NCBI GenBank assembly: GCA_947568835.1
Contig: OX387602.1
Span: 25,409,021 to 25,473,020, forward strand
Direction: 5' to 3'
Source: Protonemura montana
Lineage: Eukaryota; Arthropoda; Insecta; Plecoptera; Nemouridae
Length of the DNA: 64,000 nt
Shown: positions 22,629 through 36,390 of the stretch, one piece after another
Layout of the letters: every line of letters begins with the position of its first letter
How positions within the stretch are numbered: the first letter of the stretch is position 1
Position numbers and translations under genes: made by a program
The notes under the pieces: model-generated
Seen by the model: the letters and a program-made list of their open reading frames with translations, nothing else
The model's database searches: none
What the model was told of the DNA's origin: nothing

Positions 22629-25600
22629 TCATATCAAGATTGCGCATTGATTACGTTCTAATTAATAACACGGTAACTCCCTGTTTCCAACTAGTATTGC
22701 ACTAAGATAACCTAATTGGGGCATGCAATGTGGTTGTTTTCACGTCGACAGCGTCCTTTCGTCGTACTCGTGCGGGTTTTTTGGGACGGGTTTCAATTTT
22801 CATCTGTCAATTAGGGACGTTGCAACATTTGGGCCGAGTAGGGCGTTAAATCTGTGGAATTAAACAAGCCTAGCCAGACATTTGCATCTAGAAATAATTC
22901 AGGTCATCGCATACATGTAACAGGTTTAAATTTAATATTCATTTTCAATAGAATACTTCAGGTGTGCTTCAGGAAGCACGAGAAGCTTGAAGCAGGAAGC
23001 TTCAAGAAGAAGCAATTGATGAAACGTTTTGCTTTGGATTGCACGCAATTTTCTTCAGTTGCATGATGACATCATTTCTCGATGATTTCAAAAGTACATT
23101 TCTCAGTCTGTTAAGACTCCATGGCGTATGCTCCCAGAGGCAACCTGGTTTCCACTCCATTCAGGTTACCTTAAGACTGCTCATAAGATTTTTCTCGAGA
23201 CGCCAAATTATCAATACCTTTATACACATGGCCCCTCTAATCGAGACTTACTACACCATTGTTTTAAAGCACTAGATTCTTATAGAACAAACCAAAATCG
23301 AAGAAAAAGCACGTTTACTCCGCACGTGAACTGTTTTTCTTTTCCTTATTTCAATGCAATGAAGGTTGGTACACCCAGCGGAGAGCCGAGTCTCGCTTGT
23401 TTTATTTTAACACCGCCTTGCCGCTGGCCCCGCTCGTCGCAAGTCTATAAACTAGAGTCCAGCAGTGCATCTATCTTCATGACGTGGCGCATCTTATTTA
23501 TTCGCCTCTTTCCTCTCGCCGCTAACACATTTCCTTGGGATGTGATGCTACCTTACCGCACCACGTAGACGTTCTTATCTTTGAGCAAGCTGATACCTCT
23601 GCACAGCATCCGTGCGATCGCAGCACACCCGCCGCGCTTTCGCTAAAACCACTACCGGCGCCAGCCTCCCCCGTTCCCGGTAACAATCTCTCTCTGGCCC
23701 CCGTGCGCACTACCTTGCTCGGATTTCCGGCTCCGGCTGCTGAAAAATACTCGGCATCTCACGACGCCGTTGTCACACGAGCGCGGATTTGCGTCAGCGT
23801 CCTGGCGGCTTCTTTTGTGCAGGAGGAAGTCAGGGAAAAGTCAGAAATCACTAGCTTACGGCTAATTGTTTTTGTGTTTATCTGCTTTGTTAGGTAAAAA
23901 GATGTGGAGAAAAAAAATCGGGAGTCTTTATCAGCAGACTGAAGTTTACCAGTAAGCGATGAAGTGTCAACAAATGTGTCAGACTGGCAATGTAGCGATC
24001 TATAGTCAGTACATGTGGACCCAGAAAATACGCCAAATAAATGAACAGCAATAACTTTCCACATTCTCGTACACAATTAACAACAATTAGCGCGGCAATT
24101 TCATAACGTTCACTACCCATGAACACTAAAAATGTTGCTAATTCTTTGACAAGCGTGATTGTTTCAACTCCCTCTGGTGTGGTCGAATAATTTTCACATG
24201 CAATTTATAATGCACGATTACATTCCGGTATTTTGCATTCGCGTGTGCCCGCGACGCCGCGACGCCGCGTTCGGTGAGAGTAATTGACTAATAGCGGGTA
24301 ATGAGGCTAATGAAGCCCACGAGACCCACCTGCTTTGAATACCTGCCTGCTGGCCTCTAATTGACCGCATTCATCATTTCAAATAAACTATTTCCTCGGT
24401 TGACGTATGCCAGGTACAATCATGATATCTTGTGACGATCATGCCTGTGATATTCATTCAAATTATGCTTATTGGGCGCTACGAGCTGGAAAAGCCTCAT
24501 CAACGAGATGAGCGCCATTTTATTTCGTAATGCATATGTGGAGAACACACGACAGTCACACATGAAAGGTACTTTTTGTAGAAGAATATACACCCCTGCT
24601 AAAGTCAAAGTTTAAATTGCAAAAAAAAAGTCCGTCCTCGCCCACAAAGCCACAATTTTTCAAACAAAACAGGTTCGTACCCGACGCAAATAAATATAGT
24701 CATAAGAAATGTGCCCTATATAACTAAAACTCTCCAGCCAGAAGCAATGACTTTTCACCTGAAAGCACATAGTTGGGTGCACATAGTTTGCTCGGTATAC
24801 GATCGAACCTCATCTGTGCCCGAAGGCGCCCAATAACAGAACAATGCAAGGTGCATCCTCTTCATCGAACTCTGTTCACAACGTGGCACCGTCCATCACT
24901 GCGTCCGAACTCACATAAAACTCAATCAAGTTGCACAGAATTGGCACCAAAAAGTATTAGGGCAAAGGAATTTCTTCCCTACACACACACATTTTCATCA
25001 GGGGAGAAAATCATCTTTCACCATTCCAATAATTCACTGACGAGCAGTAGAATGAATGTTTGCGTATCATTCATCACAAGAGCTCTCTATTGTTCGGTCC
25101 GAGGAAGTTGTCGACGATTTGAGTGGTGCACACTTCTTGCAATGCTGTTGGCGCTCCGGCGCTGGACCATCATTCAAGATCAGGACGCCGCGCCGGCTCC
25201 GCGTCGGCCGACGGTGACTGGTGAGTGGCCAGTTGTTACGGGCCAAGAGAGAGAGATAGCCCCACTTGCCTCTGCCTGCCGGATCTTTTGTGCGACAAAG
25301 AACAGCCGTGGCTCACGCCCGCTTGTCTAAGTGCAAGGGAGACACGCCGAACTAAGCGATGTCTCAGGGAAGGAATACAGACATCAAGGTAGATGCGTAG
25401 GTTGAAGAATACCAGCAAAAATAATTGGTACGCGTAAAAATGGTATGGAAACCCTCATTGATGTCAATTTTATACCATGGGATGCAAATACTCGGAAGAG
25501 ATTTCTGATTCCCCGATGTTTACCATTCCAGAACAGGCATCGATTTAATGAACCCTGCAGGAATTCTCCTAAAATCGCGTACTCAATCAACTGGATCCAT

Positions 25601-28600
25601 TTTAAATCCATCCCTAAAGCGATTACCATTATAATTGCGAAGCTATCAAACAAAGCGTTGTTTAATTTCTATTAGTACTCGTGTGGTACAATTAGCCACG
25701 CGTAATTAGTTCGCAATTACAGGCCGCTTGCACGGCTTGCATGGCAGCGCTGCTGTGTGCTGAATTCGAGGCCCGAGTAAATGTCAACAGCGTAAGCCGT
25801 TGCGTGTGTGGTGTGCGTAAAGATGGCAAACAAACACATGACAGCATAATATTAACGCATGGAGTGGTCAGGACAGCGAGGGAAACCCCACGCAGTCCGC
25901 CATGGCTCCTATGGGAGGTCTACGTGAAAGAAGACTAAGAATTAGATTTCTGCTAGTGAACGATTGAAAAAGTTGGAGCATTAATTAAGCAAGGCGCCGG
26001 CTAAAATTGGCGATTCCTTGTTCCACTTTCTATCCGAGAGTTTAACAACTTGGCTGCATGAACTTAGCTAACTACCAAACTTTTCTCTTTTATTCCATGC
26101 AAGATTTTGCACTTTTATGCACTTAATCGGATTCAAACAAGTAACTAGCTCAGTGGACATAATCCCTTTACTTGCAGCTCGGCTCTCGAGATCTAATTTT
26201 ATAGTATAAATTACGATCATGATTCCGAATAAAAAATATCTTGTAAAATAACATATATTTGCAAAATGTTACGAACGCCGCTCCCTTGCATTCGTATCAC
26301 TCTGTGCAGGCAAGATAGACTCTGCCCGCCTATTCTTAAATGTTGTTCCATTATGCATTAACACTTTAACGTCGTGTTATCTTCCATCCATCAGGGATCC
26401 ATATTATTTTCTATTCGAAGCACGCAGCACGTCGCTCGAACTTTTAAACCCTTTTTTTTGTTTGTGAACTCGCGGCGCGACATGCCACGCTAGCTACTAT
26501 AAACCAATGGCTCGAGGACACAGATGGGGGGATATAGTAAGTTTGAGCGAGTTTCCTCGCTCGTCTTCATGGCAACAACCTCGTACTTTATGAAGAGATG
26601 ACCCACGGCTATGACACTTTTATTGCTGCAGGTCTGCTGGAGAATATAACATCTCCTCGGCTTTCAGGGCCGCGAAATTGCTCCATTTAAGATGGTGGAT
26701 ACATACAGCATTAAGGATTATGATGGTCCCATGTCCTTTGGTTAACGAGTCATAGAACCTTATTAGTTCAAAGTATAAACTTCGTTTCCTGTGTGGATAA
26801 CGCGAAACAATTGCTTTTTTTGGACTCTCTCTCTGTTGTTTCCGAGCTCAAGGAGTTTCCCCAAAGAAAAACATCGAAAAGTTTACGTCGATCGCCAAAG
26901 GACACAAATGATTGAAAAGTTTCTCGGCAGGAAACTTTCAATTATCAATCGTACCAATCTTTCTCCTGACAAAACTCCATAATTCATAATAACAGGAAAT
27001 AATTGCTACCCGTCTCGGCATCGTCAACGCGAAATCACCAGTGTTTTCTTTGCCCACGATTTTCAAGACCACCATATACCTTTGAGAGGAAAATGTCGTG
27101 GCTTGAGATCATTAATTATTCACCACACCTTTAAGAGTGCGTATAATTCATTCAATAATTCAGGAGATGGATAATTTATTAACCTTTAACGAGCTATTCA
27201 TGATTCAGTCGCGATGCAGTCTCAATTTAAAAGCTGTTAAATCTAGCCGAAAGAGATTAAAACTGAAAAGTTTGAAAGTAAAACTGGGGTTGACTGACGA
27301 AATGAGTTTGAACAACAGCGGCACTCGATGCGAAGTACAAGTGCATGCTTTACTTTAAAGCAGGATTCCTTTCTAAGCAACGATATCCTTTTTAACTACT
27401 TGAAAAAAAAAGCCAAACGCTAATGAGCAAAGTGTCTTTGTACCTATAAAGTCAGCGATGTCCTGCATACGTGGAAAAACTTTCTGGAAAACCTTGTTAA
27501 GGTGTTCCAAGGCTGTATTCGCGACCGTCCATGTTATAACCATTTGCCATAATTCTTTCTGCGTTCTCATATCTGATTTTCTAAGCGAAAATGACATTTT
27601 TCGCCTCTATCCAGCCATGGGGACCAGTGGAAAATTCTGCTCCACTCCGCTTAGCCTCAATTACTCCCTCTCTTGGCCAACGTTAAGATCTATTAATGAA
27701 TATAACAGCTCAATTTTTAACTACTTGTACAGGAGAGAGTGCAAGTCTCACTTGGGGAAATATCGCCGTCATTTCCATCACAAAGCCCGAGGCAGTCATT
27801 CAAGGAAAGTTGATTACTGGGAGCCGGCGACGGTGCTGCTACCGCCGTGTACTAACCCTTTACAAGGCTTAACATTCGTTTAATCCATCCTTTTTTATCC
27901 CTTACAACTTAATTCTGAAAGAACTTTCACCCCCCGACTTAATTATTTCATTTGCAAAGACTTGAACTGAGAATTTTTCGCTTTCGGTACATTAATTTTG
28001 TTTACAGTGTTTCTGAGTAGTAACTTCAAGCCCTCCCGAAAATAAGTACTCGTACTTAATCGCAGATACAGAAATCTATTGTAAGCATTTTTTTTCATTT
28101 GAGAATTTTAATTAAATAACTTTACGTACGGTCTGATGGCATTGTAGTGTATTACTTTACTCGAGCGTCTTCCCTTAAAGAGAGGTAGATATTATTTGTG
28201 TTCGAAACGCGTTTAAAAATGTCTTAATCATTTCAACATTTACTTGCCTTTCTGTGTAAAAAGCAATTTTCTTGATTAAAAGATGCTATACGATTCTGTT
28301 GCAAGATGTTACAGAGCTCATTTCTCCCGAGTCTGCGAGTGTGTAAGAAAATGCTAGACTTTGTCTCTGGGTACTGTTTTCTAGAAATATTTGATGCATA
28401 AGGCGTGTGGGTCGGAGTCAAAAACCCACCCTTTCTCGTTTCATTCCATAAATGTACCAGTACAATTGTATGTTCATAAATGTGTACGTTTTCAACATTA
28501 AGCGCAGAGTAATTGTAGGTACTTACTTACCGGAAGATCTGTACGTGGCGGTCAAAATTAAATGTAGGTACCTGATTCAATTTAGAACAAATTTAGTGAA

Positions 28601-29997
28601 TGTCAACGACAAAAAGAGAAATGGTTTTAATGGAAGCGGAAAAACAGGTTTCTACAAGGAAGGAAATTCAATTACTGTTAATTAAAAGATCTTCCTTGTT
28701 AAGAGATTCACTTTACTTATTTTTCATTCAAAGCGTGATACTTGGGAAAGTGTAACTTTTTCTGCAGGACACAGAATGCGCTGACAAGAAATTTGAAAAA
28801 AAGCCGTGGGCAGGACGTTCCGGCACTTCTCTTGGGTGGATATTTTTGGCGACTTTTTTCAAATGAGTGACACTCCATTAACAGAATCTAATTTACCCAG
28901 CGCGGCAATTGCCTGATTTCAAAACAGGCACCCTGCGCCGGACACAGACTTTATAGCATGCAAGTAAACTCTAAATACTGTACACTGTACACTACACTAG
29001 AATACTTGGATGTACTTCTTGATTGAGCATTGTGCTGAGGCTTGGATCCAATTGAATTCCATCGAGTTCTGTCAAATCGCCGCGTCCGCATTTCTTACCA
29101 CGCTGCTCGATATCATCCCTAGCATCGGAATATCGAGTGAGATTCCCCGGCACCCAACCACCCACCCATCCAACCAACCAACCAACCTTCTCATGCATAC
29201 CATAATTTCCTCGAGAAACTCTGCAATTGCAAGATCAGCAATTTTCTTCTGCTAAATCCACTTCCGGAAAATGCGCCGTCTCTCTTACGCTTTTTATAAA
29301 GACGCCCTTATCTCATTTGAATGCAATTCAAAATGTGCATCGAATAAACTTAAGCTCGTCTAGAGGTTTCAGTGCCTCCTTCCTGCAATAATTCCCAGGT
29401 GTTGTTGCTGTTCCATATTATATAAAACAACAATTCGTCCAAATAGCTTCTAAGAGGTTCACTTCCGATGTAGCTTCACAGATTTGTTTGCTTTCCCGTT
29501 TCCTCTCTAAGACTCTTCCTCTGGGCAAACGTTGTTTTTTTTATCTTATCCTTCCTTCCTTTCTCCGTCAGCCTGATCTTCTAACATACAACACGCGTGC
29601 ACCTTTTTCCCCTGCAGTCGCTCTGACCAAGTCCGGGCAATCTCGCTCGACGGCACCAAGAGTTGCAATGTTTTTGCGGACCTCGTCAACTCCCCAACTA
29701 AATCACGACTGGCCAAAACATCCCACATCGCGTCTCGTAACCGAGTTTTTGCAGCCTCCTGGTAGTACTTTCCTGCCCAGCGGCTTGATCATGTGATCTT
29801 CTCATGGTGCCATGCAGTGATATTTAGCGCCCCCAGACGACGAAGTACAAGTCGCAGTTTTGCCGCCCTCAGCTATAGGAGAGCTGCTGTGCGAGGAGTT
29901 TCAGCTTCAATTCCACGATAATTGATTTCCGCTTTGCCGGGTCTTTCTATCAACATGATTTCATTAGGGTTATAGAGCTATTAACCTTTGCTTTGGT
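22629..29997. other. No gene recognised
   Basis: About 7.4 kb without a supportable exon. It contains a short GCGACGCC double repeat at 24251-24270, TAAT/ATTA-rich patches at about 24280-24370 and 25680-25745, and a CCAACC-type simple repeat at 29151-29187. Open frames up to 185 codons (24773-25330) have low-complexity or shadow-like translations with no family resemblance. Confidence 0.4.
29151..29187 (+). repeat. CCAACC/CCACCC simple repeat
   Basis: This is a short run of CAACC and CACCC words ending in four successive CAAC units. It is a simple sequence repeat of about 37 bases. Confidence 0.85.
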
Positions 29998-30240
29998 GTA
30001 GCGCGGTGAGGTAATGGTCTGGACGTGCCAGACTGGAGTTGTATCTTCAAGACCCAAGTTTTCTTCACTAACCTTGGGAACCAAGACGGATGATAACGTT
30101 GATGTGAGACTGGAAGGTGAATGTCCTGAATTGGGTGTCAGTTTTCCACACCGTCATCACCGTTTAGATGGTAACTCACCCAAAACTACTAAATCAGAAT
30201 ATATCGTTTTAAATAAAACGGGCTCAATTTATTAGGACTG
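29998..30240 (+). repeat. Possible tRNA-headed SINE or fragment
   Basis: The stretch opens with GTAGCGCGGTGAGGTAATGG followed by a TCTGGACGTGCCAGACTGG block and, about 30 bases on, TATCTTCAAGACCC. The order resembles the A-box and B-box half of a tRNA-derived SINE head, followed by a body with GGTGTCAGTTTTCCACACCG. The B box is poor and no target-site duplication was found. The right edge is a guess. No second copy is in the window to confirm it. Confidence 0.3.
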
Positions 30241-33200
30241 AGGATTGAGGATTTGTGGCTGAGGCTTGGTGATCTAATACATTCAGAAAAAAAGAAATCA
30301 TTTTTAATGCAGAAATGCTTTTAATGAAATTATACTGTTATTAATTACTGACGTTTGCACTTAAAGCTTCTAATTTGAACCGAAAGGTAAACAAAAGTAG
30401 GGTATGTTTACAGCTTGTTGTTTCTTCTTCACAAACTCGCACCGAATGTTTTGCTAGTTAATTAATTAATTATAACAGGCTTGTGTCTAATCATATTTCG
30501 AAAAAAATCTGTACATGGCTATTTTTACAGAATCTGTTTTATATGAAACTCTGATTAATTAACGGCACACAAACCAAAGCATTTCAATGAGAATCAAAGC
30601 TTGGTCATGCACCTTAATTACTGTGACGTGACAGGGACATATGAATTTAGTGCGGCATATACCTACTCTGCGCTACTACATTTCATTTCTTTGGGTCCTG
30701 GTGGTTTCATTTGAAATATGATCACTGATGAGGAAGTAATACAACAGCAGGATTTGTTCCAATTAAATATAACAACCATGAAACTCGCAAATAAAGGTAT
30801 CGAGAAAACACAAAAATAAAACATAAAAAAATAGGAAAATAATGAAATGGGTTTCCAGCTCCTTTCATTCGAAACCCGTTGCGTATTTGATGAGACTCAC
30901 GTTGTCGATCTCCCTGTCTAATTAGAGTCCAACGTGGTGCCTGGAGTTATATGAATTTTAAATTAACGCGTATATAATTAGGGCTTGAATGAAAGGAAAT
31001 GGGGCGGCGGGTAAAATGTTGATCTGGTCGCGCCCTCCTTTGGTCGGAATATTTCAATTTGAAGGTCGAATCGAGGCTCAACGCTCGGTCGACTTCTTTC
31101 ACTCCCAATCGAAGTCCCCGAAAACTTTACCCAACACCGAACGAGAGGTAACAAATCTAGTTACTAGACCTCGTCAACGTTGTTGAGAACCTTACCAAGA
31201 ACTTATATTGGAGCATTTTTTTTTTTAAATTGAATGAAAAAAGTTTCAATGTATATGCTTGTGTCGTCTAGTATAGGTAATGCGGTACGCTGTTTAACAA
31301 AACGCTGGAAATGCTGGACAAGGCACAGCTTTGTATGCAGACACATGGCACGAGCACACTCCGCTTTTGAAAGCTTTCAAAGCTGTTTAGAAAAAAAACT
31401 ATCAAAGTGGGAACTTTTCGCTTCGGGGAGTTTTTCCCTTACGCCAATTATTTTACTCTCTATAAAACCTTTTATTTTCAAAGAAATACTCAAAAAGTTA
31501 GCCAGTCACAAAATTGTGTGGTGCTCCAGAGCCAGCGTTTCTTTCTTCGTGAATCGCGAAAAAAACATTCCCGGAAGAAATGTAATAGAATGCTACAATT
31601 GGTCTGCTGTGCGGTCGTACCTCTGCCATTCGCAGCAAGTCCTTTTTACCTAATTGGCATATTTTAGAATCTCTTACATAGAAACGACATTGTACTCAGT
31701 ATTGCTGCATTCGACAGACTGTTCATTTATACGCTTTGCAGCAGTTCTACTTTGAAGTGCTTTCTACGTACTGCATAATTAGCCAATATCAAGTACCCAA
31801 CATTCACATGATGCCAAGACGGGGTAGCAAGACCGAAGTGTTTTTTGTCCACCGGGCCAACGCCGGGAGACGAGACAAAAATCAGTTTCGTCAGACACTT
31901 CTAGTACTCTAACATTTCTTCCTTTCATCTCGTATCTTTCCGATCATCGTGCGCTTGTCCGCCTGACCGCCATTCACCGAAACGGCCAACTTTGCGCCTA
32001 TTCTATCTTTTATCATAAACATCGTGCGCGCAAATAAATTTCAATGCTCCGCCAGTCGGAGCTTGAATTCCAAACCTAATTAAATGAACGAGGATAGAAA
32101 GAGACGTAGTAACCGATTCGTGCGCTGCAAAAACTTCGCTACCGAACGAGATACAAAGAACTACACACAAAACTCAGAATTACATTATTTTAATAATTTA
32201 TAATCTACAGTTTTGTTTTCAGAACATTTCTAAAAGCTGTGCTTATGGTAAGTCCGCTCAAAAACTGGTAATGGTGTTACGATATTAGAGCTTTCAACCA
32301 CTAAATGGGCTTAAGTTTATGGATGAGCGTGCGGGCGTCCAAGCTTGCGTGCTTGTTTCATTTAGGAGTGTTTTTTTAGCAAGCTCTCCCCACAGTCGGT
32401 TTGTTCGGCAACTAGAAATCACTTGCTCTATGGCGAGCGCGACCATTAGCAAGATTTAATTCACAACACAGTGCAGCCAGCTATAAATTACAAGACGCTT
32501 TTGGTTTTGATCGGTGAAATGGGCAGAGTTTTGTCGCTGCGGTCGCGTGGAGGAGGATGAGCGATGGAGGATCGCCGATTGGCACACAGGATAACAGCCG
32601 ACGTTTGCTGATGTTGATGCTGGTTGTTTCTTCGGTGCCATCTTGCCAGTTCCCCAAGTTTGGGAGAGACACGCACGAAAAAAAAACACATTTTCTATTG
32701 TCATCGAATTGCAAAGAAAGATCTGGAATCGAAAAGATCCCAACAAAAAGAGTAATAATTCGTTGGGTTTGAAAAGGAACTTCTCTGGAATGAAATTGAT
32801 ATATAATTCTGATATGTGATGATATTGCGTATAAAAGCTATTTCCAAGAACCGAATAAGTTTATTTTGAGTTGTTACGACAAGAAAAGAAAACATTTTTG
32901 TCGAAATTCACTCGAGATGTTTTTCCCTTATTGGTAACGACTTCAAAGACAATTAGACTGGCGAGATCTTATCTTATAGTTTTATTTCAACGGTGTGTAG
33001 ACGTTGATAAGGATCGAACATATTTTCCTCCACGTGCAGCCTTCGTTTGCTTAGTCGCCCATGCAATTTCCTCTTCTCTTCTTGATTACGTTTTCCTAGC
33101 GTCGGCGTCGGCGGCGGCGTCGACAGCGACTCCACCCAAGTGCTGGCAAACACGCCGCGTCTAATCTTCGGATTAACGCACGATTTTACACACTCACTAA

Positions 33201-33427
33201 TTAATTTATTACAGGAAACAATATTTCATAAATTCCCGGGGCAACTTCATAAACTTTGTAAACCTAAGTATTTGATAGAGAACTGATAACGTAATTACCT
33301 ACCGATACCTGCGCTGTTATGTCGATAATAAATTCCGATTATTAAGTTTGAAATAGTTTAACAGTAACATCCCAATTGCTACTTATCTTCTTGCTGCCTT
33401 CGTTCCTTGTCAAGAAAACGTGTACTT

Positions 33428-33492
33428 CTACAAAGTGCTACAAAGGCTACCAGGCTACAAAGTGCTACAAGTGCTACAAGTGCTACAAAGTG
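33428..33492 (+). repeat. CTACAAAGTG minisatellite, about seven units
   Basis: These are consecutive units of CTACAAAGTG with 8 to 10 bases each (variants CTACAAGTG, CTACAAAGG and CTACCAGG). The array is short and degenerate, as expected from replication slippage. Confidence 0.85.
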
Positions 33493-35630
33493 TGACATCT
33501 TCTGCCATCTTTCTTTGACATCAGTAAGCAACTACATAATCATCGCAACTCAAAGAATGTAGAGATAATTGCTGTCTTAAGAGATATAGTACGAGCGTTC
33601 ATATCTCTCAACAAGCGGGATATTTAATTTCCATCATACACAGCGTATAACCATGAAATTTAACGCAGACAAACCATTTGTTTCAATTTTCTGAGCTGCA
33701 AAATTTTCAGCTGTCCTAACTTGCGATTTCCTCAATACTTTCCAATATTCTGAACGTTACAAGAACTTTAGCGGCGAAGTATACATCTTCAAGCTCAATA
33801 ATTCTTTTAAAGATTATTCAGCTCTTATGTATTCAGCGGCAAGTTAATTCCGAAGCACCGCATTGCAGATCAAAGCAGGTCATCGCGCGCTCATTTTGTT
33901 CGAGCTTTAATCTTGTCGGTCGCGTTTAAACTCGCCCACTAATCAATTTCTTAACCCCAGTCTGACTGCGGTACATCGATAAGAAAGCAATCAGAATGAC
34001 GAACAACCGAAACTCGTTCCAACTCTTGACGAGGAGCGCCGACTAGAATCAAACGAATTATCACAAATCTACGTAGCGCGTAGCTTCTTCGCGCGAGAAG
34101 GGGGATCCAAACGAAAGGTAGAAAAGTTCGAATCCTGGTGTGCATAGATGTTGAACAAGCCCGTCATTAAGCTGTTTCTCCTGGCATTTATCATCATTAG
34201 TCATGTTTCAACGGCGTGGTTTTGAAACAAATTCAACACGCAGCGATTCTGCTATAGCATAGCCCTGGAAAACACGGGTAAAGTCGATATAGAAAGCTTA
34301 TACCAAGCTCGGCTATGCAGCATATACCAGGACCGTATAGTAGGAAAAGGAACAGGAAAAGCGAAGCACCCCGAGGGCTTAGGCGCCGTGAATTGGGATA
34401 ACTTAGTTGCATTCACCATTCCGACGCTGCGGAAAGGTGCGCCTGACGTCTCCCCTGTACCCCCCTCACCTCATCGCCCGACCCACACCCACCCGCACTG
34501 CTATATTTATTTATACAGGTAAGCGATGACAGAAAGTTGGCGACTGGGAATTTGAGATGAAGAGCGGCGTTTATCAGGCAGTGTGGAAATTAGCTGGCTT
34601 TGAATGAAGATTTATGTATTTGAATATGTATGAGACGGAACGATAATCACTTTCTAAAGTGTCAACTGGTACTCTTCCTTTCGTGAACCGTATATCATGT
34701 AGCACGCGTAGCTACGTTCCCTGCACGTGAACACGTTAAATCGCACGTAGACCTGCTTCTGTACTTTTCACTCTTGACACGTGTGACAGCTCTGAATTTT
34801 CAGTGACATGCCGAATCAAGTGCACCCAGCACAGCTCATATTCAATTCAGTGCACTGTCTTTCACGTTCAATTAGAAAAAAACCACAAGTGTGCGGGATC
34901 GAACGGTTTTATTTGCCATTTGTCCAAGTCAATCAAACACTTGTCAGCTACTAATTAACTATCACCAATCATCGTGAAAACAGGGAAGAGAATTGATCCT
35001 GAAATCCTCAATTAGCGATTTAAACACGAGACGGGCGTGCCTCTGGCCATAAACAGCTGTGAAAACAAGGCCGTATCCATCAGCGTGTTTTGCACTGGCT
35101 GCTTGCTGACGTCCTGCAGTAATTGGAGCGATGTTGCTTTTTCCTGCCCAGAGTCGAGTTGTCAACGGGCGCGTCCTTTTGAACTCTGCTTAGCGCGCAC
35201 GCCCCCGTGGAGGCGCCGTCTTGTTTCTATTTTATTTTTTTGCCTTTTACTCGTGTCAAAGTGGACACGATTCTAATTATAATTCCTGTCCACGTGTAGT
35301 TGTTTGCCTTTGATTTTCTTGTAGAGTGTGCATATTTTCATTCCCCTCCACAGATCCACGTATATTTGGTTAACGTGACACAACTGTCAGTTGAGATCTT
35401 CCCCCGTTCATGTATTTATAAGCGCCTTAAGCTGGCGGAAATAATCTAACAAGGAGACTCAGGAAATGTGCTCTGAAAAGAATAAAAATAAGTAACGCGG
35501 TAAACTAAAAAGAGAAACGGAAAGGAAAATGAATAAGAAATCAAAAATGGCGTGACGAACAAAAGACAAAAGGCACCCTTCGTCCCGGATGAACGTATGG
35601 TGGTGGCGGCAGGAGCGGTGGAGTGTGGGA

Positions 35631-35642
35631 GGGGGGGGGGGG
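35631..35642 (+). repeat. G12 homopolymer
   Basis: Twelve consecutive G follow a GTGG/GGCGG-rich run, so the local strand is strongly purine-rich over about 60 bases. Confidence 0.95.
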
Positions 35643-35881
35643 TGAGTTTGTCGAAATCAGATTACCTGCTAATGTCGTTTGGAGTAACTCTTCTCGAGGC
35701 TCCCTTCCCACTCCAGCCTTCAATCTAGTCCGCGCTTGTTAGGCGGCAGAAACTGGAGCCAAGAAGGGACGTGTTTGAATTTCTTTTCTTCGGCCGTTGT
35801 AAGAAAAACAGTTTATCAGCGGCTGGATTGGAATGGTTTCAGGGCACAGGAAGGATGGATTTTAGGGTAGTAGAGGGGAGA

Positions 35882-35894
35882 GGGGGGGGGGGGG
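35882..35894 (+). repeat. G13 homopolymer
   Basis: Thirteen consecutive G lie within a purine-rich stretch (GGGGAGAGGG before, GAAGAAGG after), about 240 bases from the G12 run. Confidence 0.95.
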
Positions 35895-36308
35895 AAGAAG
35901 GATCAAGAACGTTGGCGGTGACGACGAAGAATTATTGGCATACGAATAAGTCGCATACCTTCTCGATTGTCCCTTCTCTTTTTCATTCATATTTCTCTAA
36001 CTTTATACTCTCTAATCTTTTTAGTCTATTCCTCTCTTCGATCGCTTTTACGTAAAACATAAACATGCGACGATATCACCAATATTTGCCGTTCGAGAGC
36101 TACAAAGCTCCCAAGCAGCCACATGATTCTTAACTCTAAACCGAACCATCTTCTTCATCGGGTGGGACATCGGGTTTCCTCCTGTCTATAAATATAGCCA
36201 AGACTTTATGCAGAACCAATGGGCATTAAGTTTGCCAGTGTGGAACTTGAACGGGCGCAGAGGGAGTGTGTTCCCCTATAAACATCGAGCGAGCACATAA
36301 CTCGACTC

Positions 36309-36390
36309 GAGCAGTTCTCGCAGACGTCGCCAAGTGTTCCTCGTTCCCGAGCAGTTCTCGCAGAGATGTCGCCAAGCGTTCCTCTTCGGG
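36309..36390 (+). repeat. Tandem duplication of about 40 bp
   Basis: Copy one is 36309-36348 and copy two begins at 36349. Both start GAGCAGTTCTCGCAGA, continue through GTCGCCAAG and end with GTTCCTC followed by a short G/C-rich word. Copy two has a two-base insertion and a few substitutions. The overlapping open frames on both strands simply repeat the unit and are not evidence of coding. Confidence 0.85.

Larger units (their letters stand above)
30241..36308. other. No gene recognised
   Basis: About 6 kb of AT-rich DNA. It holds (TTAA)n-like runs near 30455-30472, a GGCGTC-rich tract at 33100-33123, a small hairpin with a TTCG loop at about 33149-33171, a short CTACAAAGTG repeat array, and G runs at 35631-35642 and 35882-35894. 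Open frames (for example 31234-31653) lack family resemblance. Confidence 0.4.

Noticed and set aside
24773-25330. 185-codon open frame on the plus strand
   Set aside because: No domain, no splice context and no recognisable similarity; a frame of this length is expected by chance somewhere in 64 kb.
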